64,000 nucleotides of DNA, taken from Hydra vulgaris (lineage: Eukaryota > Cnidaria > Hydrozoa > Anthoathecata > Hydridae). The notes beneath the pieces were generated by a model that saw only the letters and a list, made by a program, of their open reading frames with translations, was not told where the DNA came from and made no database searches. Made by a program: the position numbers and the translations under genes. The stretch covers positions 24,305,001 through 24,369,000 of the forward strand of contig NC_088926.1 of assembly GCF_038396675.1 (NCBI RefSeq), written 5' to 3'. Positions 12,548 to 23,975 of the stretch are shown piece by piece; position 1 is the stretch's first letter; each line of letters starts with the position of its first letter.

Positions 12548-13189
12548 ATTTAGGAACTTTAAGTTTAAAATTTAAGTTTACGACTTTTAATAATGCAAGT
12601 ATCAATATAAGTTATATTGATACATTGATTATATTTAGCAAATAAAAAACAAAAGAAATACGTTCAAAAATTCAGCCTAAAACCACAGTTTAAAGGAAAA
12701 TTTATTTAAAAATAACACTGGCACAAGGAGTAAAAGTTTTTTAAAAAAGCAAAGGGATTAAACATAATAACATTTAAAAAAGATTTTTACTTTCACTTTT
12801 AATAACAGTAGTGTAGTTTTAATTTTTACCTCAAAAAAAAAAACAATTAAGGAACCAACATAAAGATATTGACATACTGCTTCCAGCTGCTAAATCTAGC
12901 TGTCAAAAATCCTAAAAAATATTCGGCTATTCGAGTTATGATTTGAATTTAAACCTTTAGCTTTTATAATAAATTTATTTTAGCATCATTTCATTTAGCT
13001 CACGTTGATTTGTTTACCTTTTTTTTTTTTTTTTTTTGCGTTTTTCCAAGCCTGCGCCTGAGCGTGCGCCTGTGGGCATTTACACATAGCAGTGAAGAAC
13101 CCAGAATTTTTTTTTTTTCTTTGGGGGGGGGGGGGGAGAACTTGTTAATATAAAAGAATGAAAGTGTTTTGACAAATCTGTTATAAGAA

Positions 13190-14110
13190 ACGCAATCAGC
13201 ACTGTAACCAATAGAGATAACTCACTAACACAAGCTAGAATTTGTGGTAATCTGGCTAAATCGGAGTTTCGTGTGTCTCAGACGTTTGTTTCTAGGCAAC
13301 TTGAAGTAATGAAAATAACAAAAAAAAATTTATCACTGCTTCCACAAGAAAAAAAAAATAAAAGAACTCATGATTTAAGACAGTGATTATCGACATAAAA
13401 GTTAGTTTTTTTGGATGAAATGGATATGCTCTAATAAACACGAAAGCATATAAAACGGTTTCAGCTAACAGAGGACAAAGTATAAGCTTTATTTCAATTA
13501 CATGGATAATTGGATACGAGGCAACATGTTGTGTTTATAACGGTGATCGTCTCATTGATTTTTTTAATTTTAATTTTTTAATTTTGATATATAGGTGCCC
13601 CAAGAAGTCCTAACGGTCTTGCCACAGTACACCGCGGAAATGCATTTAACTAGGAAGTTCACGCCTCCTTTCCTACCATGACGCGAATATATGTCTAAAG
13701 TTCGTTTCGAACCTGGATCTCCTGCTTCTTAAGCAAGTGCTCTAACCAATGCGCCACGGCCGCAGATTTTATAAACAGAACACTATTATCATATTTTATT
13801 CAAAATAGAGATTGTATTTTAATAATGGATAATTGTCGGTTTCAGCAATGATCTAATATTTTGAAAATAATAAATAAAAACAACATATTGTATAAATTTC
13901 TCCCACCTTGTTCCCCTCACCTTAATCCCATTGAAGAATTTTTCGGTGCAGGCAGCTATAAAAATTCGTCCATTACCTAAAAATCGTGAAAAAATAAAAA
14001 AACAGTGTTCGAGGTTTAATAAACGGCCGGCTAAGGAATTGTATTAATAATTATGATAGAGTTTCTTGCCTATTACCTAATGCGTTGGCAAGAAATGAGT
14101 TTATTTAATA
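13190..14110 (+). pseudogene. IS630/Tc1-type DDE transposase relic, split by a SINE
   Basis: Upstream residues read NLAKSEFRVSQTFVSRQLE, a helix-turn-helix-like segment (about 13235-13300). VFLDEMDML (about 13405) could hold the first Asp, and IRGNMLCLYNGDR (about 13510-13545) precedes the SINE. After it, ILIMDNCRFQQ (about 13825) and FLPPCSPHLNPIEEFF (about 13895-13945) are the second Asp and the 'LPpysP.LNPIE' Glu block of DDE_3/IS630-type transposases. Stops and shifts occur throughout and a SINE is inserted at 13593-13763, so it is dead. Confidence 0.7.
13593..13763 (-). mobile_element. tRNA-derived SINE, Leu(AAG)-like head, inserted in a DDE transposase relic
   Basis: On the minus strand it begins at 13763 with GCGGCCGTGGCGCATTGG (A-box). 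An anticodon arm CTTGC/GCAGG with loop TTAAGAA follows, then B-box-like CAGGTTCGAAACG. The body has AAGGAGGCGTGAACTTCC, TTAAATGC, TTTCCGCGGTG and AAGACCGTTAGGACTTCTTG. The same body recurs at 32297 and 32538, establishing one family in this window. Confidence 0.8.
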
Positions 14111-14336
14111 AGTAAACTATTTGATTAGCTGATAAAATGCAAATGTAATTAAATCAAAACAAGAAAATATTAATAAGAAAATATGAAATTAAAATAAGAA
14201 ATAGGAAAAACTCCGTTATTTATTAAATAAACTGATTCCTTGAGTTTAAAATGCCTGCCACCAAGCTTATATTATAACTTTTTTTTAAAATTTAAAAAAT
14301 TTTTCTTTATAATTTCTTTTTTTGATTTTCTCATTT

Positions 14337-14444
14337 TAATTTATATTTCTGTATAAAATAATTTATATTTCCGCATAAAATAGTTTATATTTTCGCATAA
14401 AATAATTTATATTACCGCATAAGTTAATTTACATTACCGCATAA
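14337..14444 (+). repeat. 22-bp tandem repeat, five units
   Basis: Five units of TAATTTATATTTCCGCATAA type in exact 22-bp register, diverging slightly (CTG, CCG, TCG, ACC variants). Confidence 0.9.
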
Positions 14445-14789
14445 CCCTGTAAGTTGAGAATGTTTTGTCCACTTGTTGCTCTCACGATTAGGGCAGGGGA
14501 AAAAACCTTGGGGGTTTTGGTTCCTAGGCTCCGATCATCGCAAATATTTGCAAAAAAGAATCCTTATTTGACATAAGTATAAATATATGAATGTTAGAAG
14601 TTTGCTCCTTGTCAGGAAGTTTGCTTTTTTAAACACCTAAAAATGCTGGATTTTATTTCTTTTTTTTTTTTTAATATTATTTGCAATTTACATAATCTTT
14701 TTTCTGTATTTTTCATCAACAAAATTGTTAATCGATGAGTGTAAATCAATTGACTTCATTTTATCTGCGTTACTTTATAATAATGCAAA

Positions 14790-17066
14790 ATTATTTAACT
14801 TTAATTGCGACGTAGTTGATCCGAAATTATTTTTGTTGATTTTAATTTTGAAATTGATCTTACTCCAGGGCAGTTGGATATCATGAAGTATATAAATATT
14901 CTAAGAATAATCTCAGTATTCGAAAATGCAGCTGTCTTTTTTCTTTTCTTTGATTGTTCAAATATAGGTGTAGATATAATGTAGATTCAAATATAGGTGT
15001 AGATGTTCAATTTCTGCATATTTTTTTTTTTTTTTGTCAATGTCTTCTGTGTAGTATACCACCAGATGATCAACACAAATCTTCGGTTTATCTTTATTGA
15101 TTCTATGATTCTAATGTCTATTAAAAATTTGAATTTGTCACTCAATTCCTGATAGCATTAAGGCCTTTTTTTAAATTCGTATTATAACTATTGATGATTT
15201 ATAAAATGTTTTAAACTCTTCACGTAGACTTAATTGAGGTTCTTCTGATCAAATTTCACCTAAAAACGGCCTTTTGTAATAATCTGCGTTTGGTAACAGT
15301 AATTTCGCATCTTTTTGTATTAAATTAAATGTGTTAATTAATCCAAAAAGATAATCCCCAAGAAATGAATAAAGTTCAGAACATGTATCCAAAGTAATAG
15401 TTGCACTTTGCAATGATTTGGAAACAGTATTCATTCGTTGTAAAATTTTATAAAACATATTTTTTTTATAAAGCAAAATTTTAAAGTATCAGTTTTCGAT
15501 AGTAAATTTCCAGCAACAGCGCTTTCTTTTGTTTCAAAATTTTTACTCTCATTAACTGTGAGCAATGCTTCCATCAATTTATTGCAGTTCTGATAAACAG
15601 TTTTGATCAATTCAGCATAAGCGCTCTATCGAGTATTCGATAGTGGTAATGAGTATTAGATAGTGTTATCAATGAACTGATTACGAACTGTTTTAAATCA
15701 TTTTATAGCTTTGTAAAAATAGACAAAAAATTGTGCATTTTTTAAACAATACTGAAAAAAAAGATTTCCTTGATTCAGCAATTTACAGCAAACTTTTCTA
15801 CTAAGTTAAGAGAATGACCTAAACAAAAGTTTTCCAGGTTATTTAACTTCAAAATTCTAGTTTTCATGCCTTTCTATTTTCCAGTCGCTTGAGTTATCGT
15901 ACTTTACATCTAAAAAGTCAACGGTTGCATTTTCTTAATTTTCCCCTGTGTGATTATTGATGTAGTTGAAGTTGACAAGTCCTTCAATTAGCTTATTAGA
16001 ATTTGTATCAATGTACCTTATAACCACACATAGTTGATCTTGGTGACTCGCATCAGTTGTCGAATCTACTGATAATCCATAATACTTAGATTTTAGAACA
16101 TCGTTGCTGATTGATTATAAAACCTTTCTTGCCATCAATACAATTAATTCATCAAATGTAATTTTTGAAAGGTAGTTGTTTGGCCAATAAAGAACCAAAC
16201 TGTGCAATCAACTATGCAATCTAGTAGCTCAATAAAATTCCCGTTGCTCTCAGACCCAAACTTTTTTATTTGAACCTCTAAAAGCTAAATTTCTTTTAAT
16301 TAATGTAAAAATTACAGCTGTAACTCTGCTTAGAACTTCTCTCCAGCAGTTTTTCACTTTTATTTTGAAGATGATCATTTAAACAAAAATTTTTTTTTTT
16401 TTTTTGTGAAAGTTTGATAAAGATGGTTTTCTGTGGTCTGATGAGTTCTCACCGCCTTGAATTAATGCCACAAAATTATACCAATCTTTGTATCCCGTTG
16501 AAGCTAAATCAAGTTTTGCGGGTTCAAAAAGCTTGCAGATAAAATAGAAGGCACAACCATATGCTGAGAAATATATGAGCCATTCTCAATTAAACGTTTC
16601 ATAGTTTATATTTTTTCCCAAAAACAAGCTTTTTAACCAATTTGATTGCGATTTTGATACCCCATTTAAGAGAATATAAAGTCATAATTTGCTTTTTGAC
16701 ATTTTGACGGACCTATTCTTTATCCAAAAATTGCATATCTTCAGCTGAAAAGTTATTCCAAAGGCCTAGATCACATTTCCTATCCAATGGCAAGTCGATA
16801 AGGAAATAGACCCTCTCCTTGAGTTCTGAATGTTAGTTTAAAGTTTGAGTCCAACATATTTCCTTCTTCACTTATGCTAGAGTTTGCAAGATTAGCTGAA
16901 GTTGGTGAATTAGCATGACATTCTGTTTTCCATAGAAAACTATAAGGTTTTTGATGTTTTCTTTTATTTCTGCTTCCTTTTTTTTTTTTTTTTTGGAGAT
17001 CCACTTTAATAAGTTTTTAAGGAGATTCTTCCCATTTCTGTTTAAATTTTCTGAAAAAGAACACAT
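14790..17066 (-). pseudogene. hAT transposase relic, ZMYM1-like, minus strand
   Basis: Reading the minus strand from 17066: a Lys-rich N-terminus (SKKKKKKEAEIKEN), then DLGLWNNFSAEDMQFLD (about 16720-16780), matching the 'DpglW' start of ZMYM1-like proteins. Internal pieces follow, including LQRMNTVSKSLQSATITLD (about 15400-15440), the 'l..mn..sk.LQ' helix. Near 14850-14930 RIFIYFMISNCPGVRSISKL resembles the hAT dimerisation start. Many stops and frameshifts are present; intervening blocks are poorly preserved. Confidence 0.6.
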
Positions 17067-17227
17067 TTTATTTATTTAATTGTTACTTTTGACGAGCAAT
17101 GATAGAACGCCACTTTTATGTAGGCGACATAGCTTATCAAACGTTTGTTAAAAATAAATAAAAAAGCAAAAGTAAAAAAATTATTATTACTTTCTTTGCA
17201 GCGTGTTTAATTACGTTACTTAAAAGT

Positions 17228-17830
17228 GTGCAAAGTTTTACACAAAGTAAACGCACTTTAAAAGGTAAAAGATTACTACATCTGTCCAACAACATCTGTG
17301 GAGTAGTCCATGATCATCTGTACACTTTTGTCCCATATCAACTGTACTTTTTTTACTCCAACAACATCTGTCCGATAATATCAGGAAGTTTAATGTCCCC
17401 TAAAAACATCATTAGAAAGATGTAACTTAAAAAATAACATCTTTAAGAACTTCCTCTAGATGTAATTACATCTGAAAAAATTCATATATGTAACTACATC
17501 TGGTTTAAAAAATACATTATTATTTAATAATATTTTCCTGTAATTTAATTTCATCTGAAAAAAATCCTATAGTTTTTTTTTTTAATTTAACAATAATTGA
17601 AAAGAACTAAATTTGTAGAATCCACAGATGTAATGGCACAGATATGATTATTTTTAACATAACTGTAAAGATGTAACTACTTATGTAAAATTAATACATT
17701 TATTCCCCAGATGTTTAGACAACAATGAAATTTCAGATGACGATACACAGATGTTGTTATATCTCATTATATTTACAGATATTGTTGTTAGACGTAGCAA
17801 AAACTGATGTTGTTATTAAATATATGTGGC
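17228..17830. repeat. CATCTG / CAGATG iterated field with orientation switch
   Basis: At least seven CATCTG words (many as ACATCTG or AACAACATCTGT) occur between about 17278 and 17552. From about 17626 onward the inverse CAGATG takes over (17626, 17707, 17733, 17749 and near-misses such as CAGATA). The switch is near 17560-17620. AACAACATCTGT on the left and ACAGATGTTGTT on the right form loose outer inverted repeats, so this may be a foldback-type non-autonomous element. CAGATG is also an E-box (CANNTG). Confidence 0.65.
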
Positions 17831-18499
17831 ATTTTTGATCTTTAATATGTGTGATGTTTTCTATCTATAGCCCATATGAGATTTACCATAAAGGAAATTA
17901 CAGTAAATTTCTGAAAAAAATTAAATGTTGAAAAATGAATTTATCTTAAAAGAATTGCATTAATAAAATACATTGAAGTTAATTATTAAAAATATTTTTT
18001 GATCTTTTTGCTATTTAAACACTATCTTTTGTATCTTGACTTTATGAACTAAATCGCCATGCCTCGTTCAATGACAGAATTTTTAGAATCTTTTAGAGTT
18101 CACAAATATTTTCTGAATATAAAAAAAATAAATATTAATGAATACAATTCTGCAAAACAACTTTAATCAACCTATATTGAAATTAAATTTTCTTAAATTT
18201 TAACTTTTGCTTATAACAGATCAAAATAACTTAGATCTAATCTTAATAACCTCAACTTGAAGTTTCATGTTCAATACTTAACAACCAAAACCTAACTCTA
18301 AAAATCTCAGTTGAGAATAATTAAGTATAAATTAACAAATAAATTATGCTAAATAATGTTAAAGTGACGTTATAAGAGTATAACCAACATTATATTGGTA
18401 AAGTATAACATTTAACTTTTAACAATTCTTTTTTTTACTTTATTTATTATTATATTAGTATTTTTAGAAATAGAATCTAGTTAATAATTTAAATGGTCA
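17831..18499. other. A+T-rich spacer
   Basis: No coding motif or structured repeat recognised. Confidence 0.5.
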
Positions 18500-18572
18500 G
18501 TTTACATACACCCATGTATACAGGTACATATACACATGTATACAGGTAAATTTACACATGTATACAGATAAA
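18500..18572 (+). repeat. Short tandem repeat, ACACATGTATACAGGTA-type, about three units
   Basis: Units of about 21-24 bp share CATGTATACAGGTA or CATGTATACAGATA. Confidence 0.8.
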
Positions 18573-18599
18573 AGAAAGTTGTTAATTTATTACTCATGA

Positions 18600-19460
18600 T
18601 GACGAGTTTGATGAGTTTATACCTAAAACATCCTGAAGTTACTCCAGTGTATGCTTGGATGCCACAAGGTTCCAACCTTAGTCCTGTATTTTTTTTAATT
18701 CTTTAATAAAAAAAATATACCTAATGACAATATTATACTTAGTGTAGCTTTATTTGCTATTGTTATTACAACAAAACTCCAGTCTTGACAAAACATTGTT
18801 ACCTTTTGATTGCTTATGACAGGTAGCTTAACTTGTTTCTAAAACTGCTTGGGGCTTATTAATTATTAGCAATGGATGGCAAGTTAAAACCAAACAAAAC
18901 TCAGTTATTTACAGCTGATAATTATTGTAATGTAGCAATACTGTTGATATTACTATATTGATAAATAACAACACTCTTATAAGTCTTCTAGTTTAAATCT
19001 TCACAGATTATTTTTTAGTATTGACCTCTCATGGAAACATCATATAAAATCGATTGCAAAGTTAGTATCTGCTAAGGTATATGTTTAGGTAAATGATCAT
19101 TATTAGCATTAAACAACTGAGTTTTTTTTGAGTTCTGTTGCACACAAGGTCTAAATATGTTTTGCAAACGTAGTTAAACATGTTCTAGATTCGAAGGTTG
19201 ACCTCTGTCCGATCGTTGTAAGGTTGCATTTTTTTGTTTTTTTTACAAACACTGCCATGGTAGTGCTATCAATAAACAAGCTAACCAAATCTCAATAACC
19301 AATAATTTACCAATAAACAAGCAACCAAATCTCTTTCTAGATCAATCAAAACTCAATCTTGCATGAGTCGTTTATCAGCAAAGTTGCATTCTTTTATTGT
19401 TCATTCTCTTTCATGCTCAAAAAACTTTTATTTATCTAGCTTTTGGTTAAAAAAAGTTCA
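18600..19460 (+). pseudogene. Non-LTR reverse transcriptase relic
   Basis: Scattered RT motifs follow in order but in different frames. WMPQGSNLSPVFF at about 18655-18695 matches the 'G.PQGs.lSP.lf' block. QWMASKLKPNKTQLF (about 18870-18910) matches 'W...l..N..Kt..l', and FSIDLSWKHHIKSIAKLVSA (about 19017-19075) matches 'LG...d..l.w..Hi..i..k'. The FADD catalytic block is not recognisable. A heavily mutated LINE copy. Confidence 0.65.
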
Positions 19461-20019
19461 TTAGCAAGTATAAATTTAAGTGTTAAATAAAAAATTTTTC
19501 TTATTCACAATTATGCAGCAACACAACTATCATATATTGGGAGTTGGATTCGATAAAAGCGATAAAAACACAAAGTAGAGTAGAAACAAAAATTTTAGAG
19601 TAAAGTGACAATATCCTTGCCAATTGGAAATCTCTGTTTTATGTTAGCATTTAAATTTGCTTTAGATATTTGATAGCAAAGAATATAAATTGAAATTAAG
19701 TTGTAATTCGATTGCCAAGTATTTACCCAGTAACTTAAAAAGCGTAAAACCGTTAATGGGAATCTAAGTTTAAAAAGTGCCTAAATTGAGATAGTTGTTA
19801 AATTATAAATTAAAACAAAACATGTAGGCAAAAATAGATATACTAACTTTACAACGATTTATACACAGAATGCAATAAGCGAATATCTTAAGTTAAGTTA
19901 ACCTACATAGTCTTCACTTCTTTTATTATTTTAAAATACGGCATTACGTCTACAAAATTAGGAAATATTCATTTCAAATGGTAATAAGAAGTCGCGAATC
20001 GTGTCCGTCAATAGATCCA

Positions 20020-20720
20020 GGGCATGTACGGTGGATAAAAGGTAATTTATATGTTAAAGAAAATTGTATAATAATAGCCATAATTGTTACACATTATGGC
20101 ACTGAAAGGTTTTTGAGTATATAAGATTGCAAACCTTTAAGATATGCATTGTGGCGACAACTGTTAAGCTCATACGGAAATTTTGCCTTAGTTCAAATTC
20201 ACCGTCTTATCTTTTGTGATCGAGGAGTGCTGTTTGAAATATTAACAAACAAGGAGGCGGTATTTAAGAATGAAGAAATGAGAAGTTTACTTGATATTTA
20301 CGAGTACGTGTTGTGTTTTGAGTCGCTTATTACCCTGAAGGAAATGGAATAGTAGAAAAAAACTATTGCACAATAGAAAGAATAGCAGAATAATCAAAAG
20401 TATCGAAACAGTAAATTGGTACAATATTGTTGTCGACAAAAATGACCAATGTAAAAAATACATAGGTATTATATTGGTATCAAATGAAAAAGAAATCTTC
20501 TAGCAAAAAATGGCAAAAACGAAAAATTTAATGATGACGACAAGGTTTGGTTAAAACTACTTAGTGCAAAATGTCATACCAAGTGGAAGCCAGCGTTAAA
20601 AGCCAAAAGATGTTTCAAAACAAATTATTTAAATATCTTTTTTTAAGTTGATGGAGTTCCGCGTCGTGACGATAAAAAAGTTGCAGGTTAGAGTTTTTGA
20701 AAAACAGTGAAGACGAAAGT
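20020..20720 (+). pseudogene. Ty3/gypsy-type integrase C-terminal relic
   Basis: LIFCDRGVLFEI (about 20205-20240) corresponds to the 'i.sDrGt.F' block. AYYPEGNGIVEKNYCTIERI (about 20325-20385) is the 'yhPqgNG.vEr.nr.i' block holding the catalytic Glu. FNDDDKVWLKLL with a CHTKWKP segment (about 20530-20590) matches the post-core 'f..Gd.Vw.k...........w'. These occur in different frames with stops. A purine tract and LTR-like sequence follow immediately, as expected at the 3' end of a gypsy-type pol. Confidence 0.6.
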
Positions 20721-20870
20721 AAAGATGTGTCCGAAGCAACATTGAAGTGAAAAATATTTTTCAAGAAACTCGTCTTCGAAACGAAGTGATGCATCTTCGA
20801 AAACGAAGCAATGCATGTCTAAAAAATATATCGGTTACTTCTTGTATCACCCTTAAGAATTAAGGAGGAA

Positions 20871-21095
20871 TGTGATTATATTACGTAAAGTACTAGAATA
20901 TTCTTTGATGACAAGTAGATTGTAGTTTAAGTGTAGAGTATATTTAAGCAGATTGTAATTTAAGTGACTTTCAAAATGATAACTAATGTAAATATTTAAA
21001 ATGATAATTATTGTAAATATTTTTGTACGGTTAAAGTGTAATAAAAATATGTTTACGCGGATTACTGTTTTTATTAATTTTGCTCTAGCACTCCA
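20871..21095 (+). repeat. Probable 3' LTR of a Ty3/gypsy-type element
   Basis: The purine run AAGAATTAAGGAGGAA ends at 20870 and is followed by TGTGATTATA, a polypurine tract plus TG start. An AATAAA-type signal lies near 21042, and the end is guessed at a CA dinucleotide near 21090-21095. No 5' LTR is seen in the window, so the borders are provisional. Confidence 0.45.
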
Positions 21096-21099
21096 TCTA

Positions 21100-21480
21100 G
21101 TTTTTGAAAAGTTGCTGGTTGAATAAAATAATTTTATATCAGATAACTTACATTTTGAATGGAATAACTCTTTGAACTAGATAAAAAAAACAAAAACATG
21201 GATATCATATTGTTTGCAAAATCGTCAAAAACAGTCTAATTTTTTCTGTTTCTTATTTAATCTTTTCAGCAATTCTGAGCCTAGGTTTATTTAATTTTTA
21301 TGGTTGGGTTATGTTGGGATATTATTATAATAATTCGATTAAGTTTACTGTTTTCTTCATTTGCATATCTGCAAAACGCATAACCTTGACGCGCTAAAGT
21401 ACAAAAAGTATCCAGTAATACAGTAATCACTTCTATATGAAAATTTTTTTATGTTTACATCAATTGCCCTTTCTCTGTTT
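21100..21480. other. Spacer without recognisable genes
   Basis: Nothing supported on either strand. Confidence 0.45.
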
Positions 21481-21490
21481 TCCCTGTTGA

Positions 21491-21570
21491 GAATACAGCC
21501 AGTATAGTTGACAGGGAAATTACAGCCAATATAGTTGACAGGGAAAATATAGCCAATATAGTTTGAGGAA
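21491..21570 (+). repeat. 27-bp tandem repeat, three units
   Basis: Units of the form AATACAGCCAATATAGTTGA followed by CAGGGA repeat in 27-bp register; the third unit is incomplete. Confidence 0.85.
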
Positions 21571-21754
21571 ATCAAAATATAATTCCATCTCTCTGATTGG
21601 TTTAAGATAAATACATGTGATAACATTGAGAAAACCGAATGGATTTCTGAAGAAATCTCTAAACATTGATAAAACCAAGTGGATTTTTTTCCCACCGACT
21701 ACAAAAAACACCTACTGTCGAAAGACATGCCTTGTCTTTTTATAGATAGTATAC

Positions 21755-22190
21755 AGTTTCATAAATTTCTTAGGTATTTATAGCGATGAAAATCTTTCTT
21801 GGAAAAAATATATCGAAAATTTGTGCGGTAAAATATCAGAGAGTATTGGAATATTATACAAAGCAAGAAGCATTCTAGATAAACATACTTTAATTCAACT
21901 ATATCATTCGTTTATTCATTGTCACTTAAACTATGCGAATATTTATTCATTGCTACTTAAACTATGTGAATATTCATTCGTTGCCACTTAAACTATATGA
22001 ATATTTATTCATTGTCACTTAAACTATGTGAATATTTATTCATTGCCACTTAAACTATGCAAATGTTGTAAAGATTGCGGGGGTAGTTTAACTAAAAATA
22101 AACTTGAGCCTCTGTATCGTCAATAAAAACATGTTGCATGCCTTATTAATTTTAAGGATCGTTTTACTCATGCCATGCTTTTCATAATTA
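21755..22190 (+). pseudogene. Non-LTR reverse transcriptase fragment with internal tandem expansion
   Basis: Open sequence reads KFLGIYSDENLSWKKYIENL, then ISESIGILYKARSILDK and LIQLYHSFIHCHLNYANI. This is the 'fLGv.iD..lsW..Hi..l..k' to 'l..lY.sli...l.Y' stretch of CR1/jockey-like RTs. The coding sequence is then interrupted by five 31-bp direct repeats of its own sequence. It resumes as LEPLYRQ, a stop, then KHVACLINFKDRFTHA ('l..lQKkaiR.i'). The repeat unit is not a multiple of three, so it breaks the frame. Confidence 0.75.
21914..22068 (+). repeat. 31-bp tandem repeat, five units, inside an RT relic
   Basis: Five units beginning TTCATTGTCACTTAAACTAT, derived from the RT coding sequence for HCHLNYAN. 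Small differences (GCTACT, GCCACT) show that it is not brand new. Confidence 0.9.
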
Positions 22191-22236
22191 ATATGAAAAG
22201 TTTTAATATAATTTTAATTTAATATTTTAAATGTTA

Positions 22237-22289
22237 TTTGAAATAAAGCATATTAAAAAAAATCTTTTTTTAATATGCTTCATTTCAAA
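22237..22289. repeat. Inverted repeat, about 25-bp arms, 2-bp spacer
   Basis: TTTGAAATAAAGCATATT plus an A-run is mirrored by a T-run plus AATATGCTTCATTTCAAA with one mismatch. Confidence 0.85.
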
Positions 22290-22609
22290 AGGTGTTTACA
22301 ACAATGTTATACTTTATTCCACCTTTGTGTTTTGATAATGTAATTTTAATTGTCGCTTGTTTTTCATTTTCTATATGTTGCAGTATTTATTTAAACGTAT
22401 TAAAAGCAGATTTAAGCTTTTTTCAGCGGTTCTCGGTGACAAGATAATCCGATCTTGTTCGAGTCCTCGCGTTCTTGGTATTTTAAATTTATTACTAGCT
22501 ATTTTATTTTATAACGACATTATTACTTTTTCTTTGAAAAATGTACTTATGCAGTGATATAATTGTAAACAAGAACGAAGAAAAAAAAAGAATTTCTCTA
22601 ACAGAAAGA

Positions 22610-22612
<3 letters not shown>

Positions 22613-22705
<93 letters not shown>
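22613..22705. repeat. (TA)n microsatellite
   Basis: Pure TA dinucleotides. Confidence 0.95.
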
Positions 22706-22707
<2 letters not shown>

Positions 22708-22906
22708 AGGCCGTAACGTGAAATTTTTTATGAAGGGGTCGTTTTTGAAAAAAAAGGCAGTTTTAAAACACCTAACAAATATCATACTAAATTTAATTAA
22801 TAAAATTTTTACGAAACATAGCTATATTTGTGTAAACAATGTTTACATAAACGAATTTATTGTTCTCTGAATATTTTTTCTATTTTTATACTGCATAGCC
22901 CTAGTA

Positions 22907-23138
<232 letters not shown>

Positions 23139-23975
23139 TATTTCCACGATGGAAGAGATAAATTTCGTGTTTAAAAATATCTTTTTTCAAAAGGTTTTGT
23201 TTCTTTAAATATAGTTTAAACACCTTAAAATTATTGTTAAAATAAATTTTGAGTAGAAAATGTTTGAACCGAGTAGATAAATTTGATGAATGTTAGCAAC
23301 TGTTTGTTCTTTTTATTATTCGAAAAAGTGAGTAAAATTTGAGTGCGAGTTATTGCAATATTTTAAACAAAACATATCCATATTTTTGTTTAGAAAGAAT
23401 CTTTGAGATTACATATATGTCTTGAGTAAAAAAAATTTTACTCTTTAAAAATAATTCAAGTGTTTTTTTGTCACATACACATCTGCAAAAATTACGTTGC
23501 GTCACTGAACTAAAAGCTAAAAAAGTTTAATTATCGCAATGAAATTATGCTTTATGGCGATGTTTTTTTAGAAATTATATATTTTAATGTAAACTTTTAA
23601 TCATTACTAAAAAAAAAATTGGTCAAAGAGCATTGTATTATCATATAGTTATAGTTTAAAAGCTGATGCGTCACTGAACCCACCGACGGGATAATTAGCG
23701 TTTTATACAATAACGCGGTAAGGAAGTCAAAATATCATCCAAAAGTTCAGATTTCGTTGTGGGTTTTCAAATTTTTCAAATTCGAGTAAATTTTTGCATT
23801 GTAGTATTGTAAAGGGCTATTAGTAAGTATTAGTAAACTTTTGGATTTATGTTTACATTTTCTTATAAAGTTGTAAATTTTTAAGAAATGGAATCAAAAT
23901 TAGAAGTAAAAAAAAAAACGTTTTGCATAATACCAAGCTAATTATGTTTCTCGGAATGCTGATAAAAAGAAAGAA

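Noticed and set aside
17228-17830. CRISPR-like array for the CATCTG words
   Set aside because: Words are too short and irregularly spaced and switch strand; the DNA is eukaryotic.
22420-22475. tRNA-like GTTCGAGTCC near 22460
   Set aside because: A B-box-like word alone; no cloverleaf or SINE body could be built around it.
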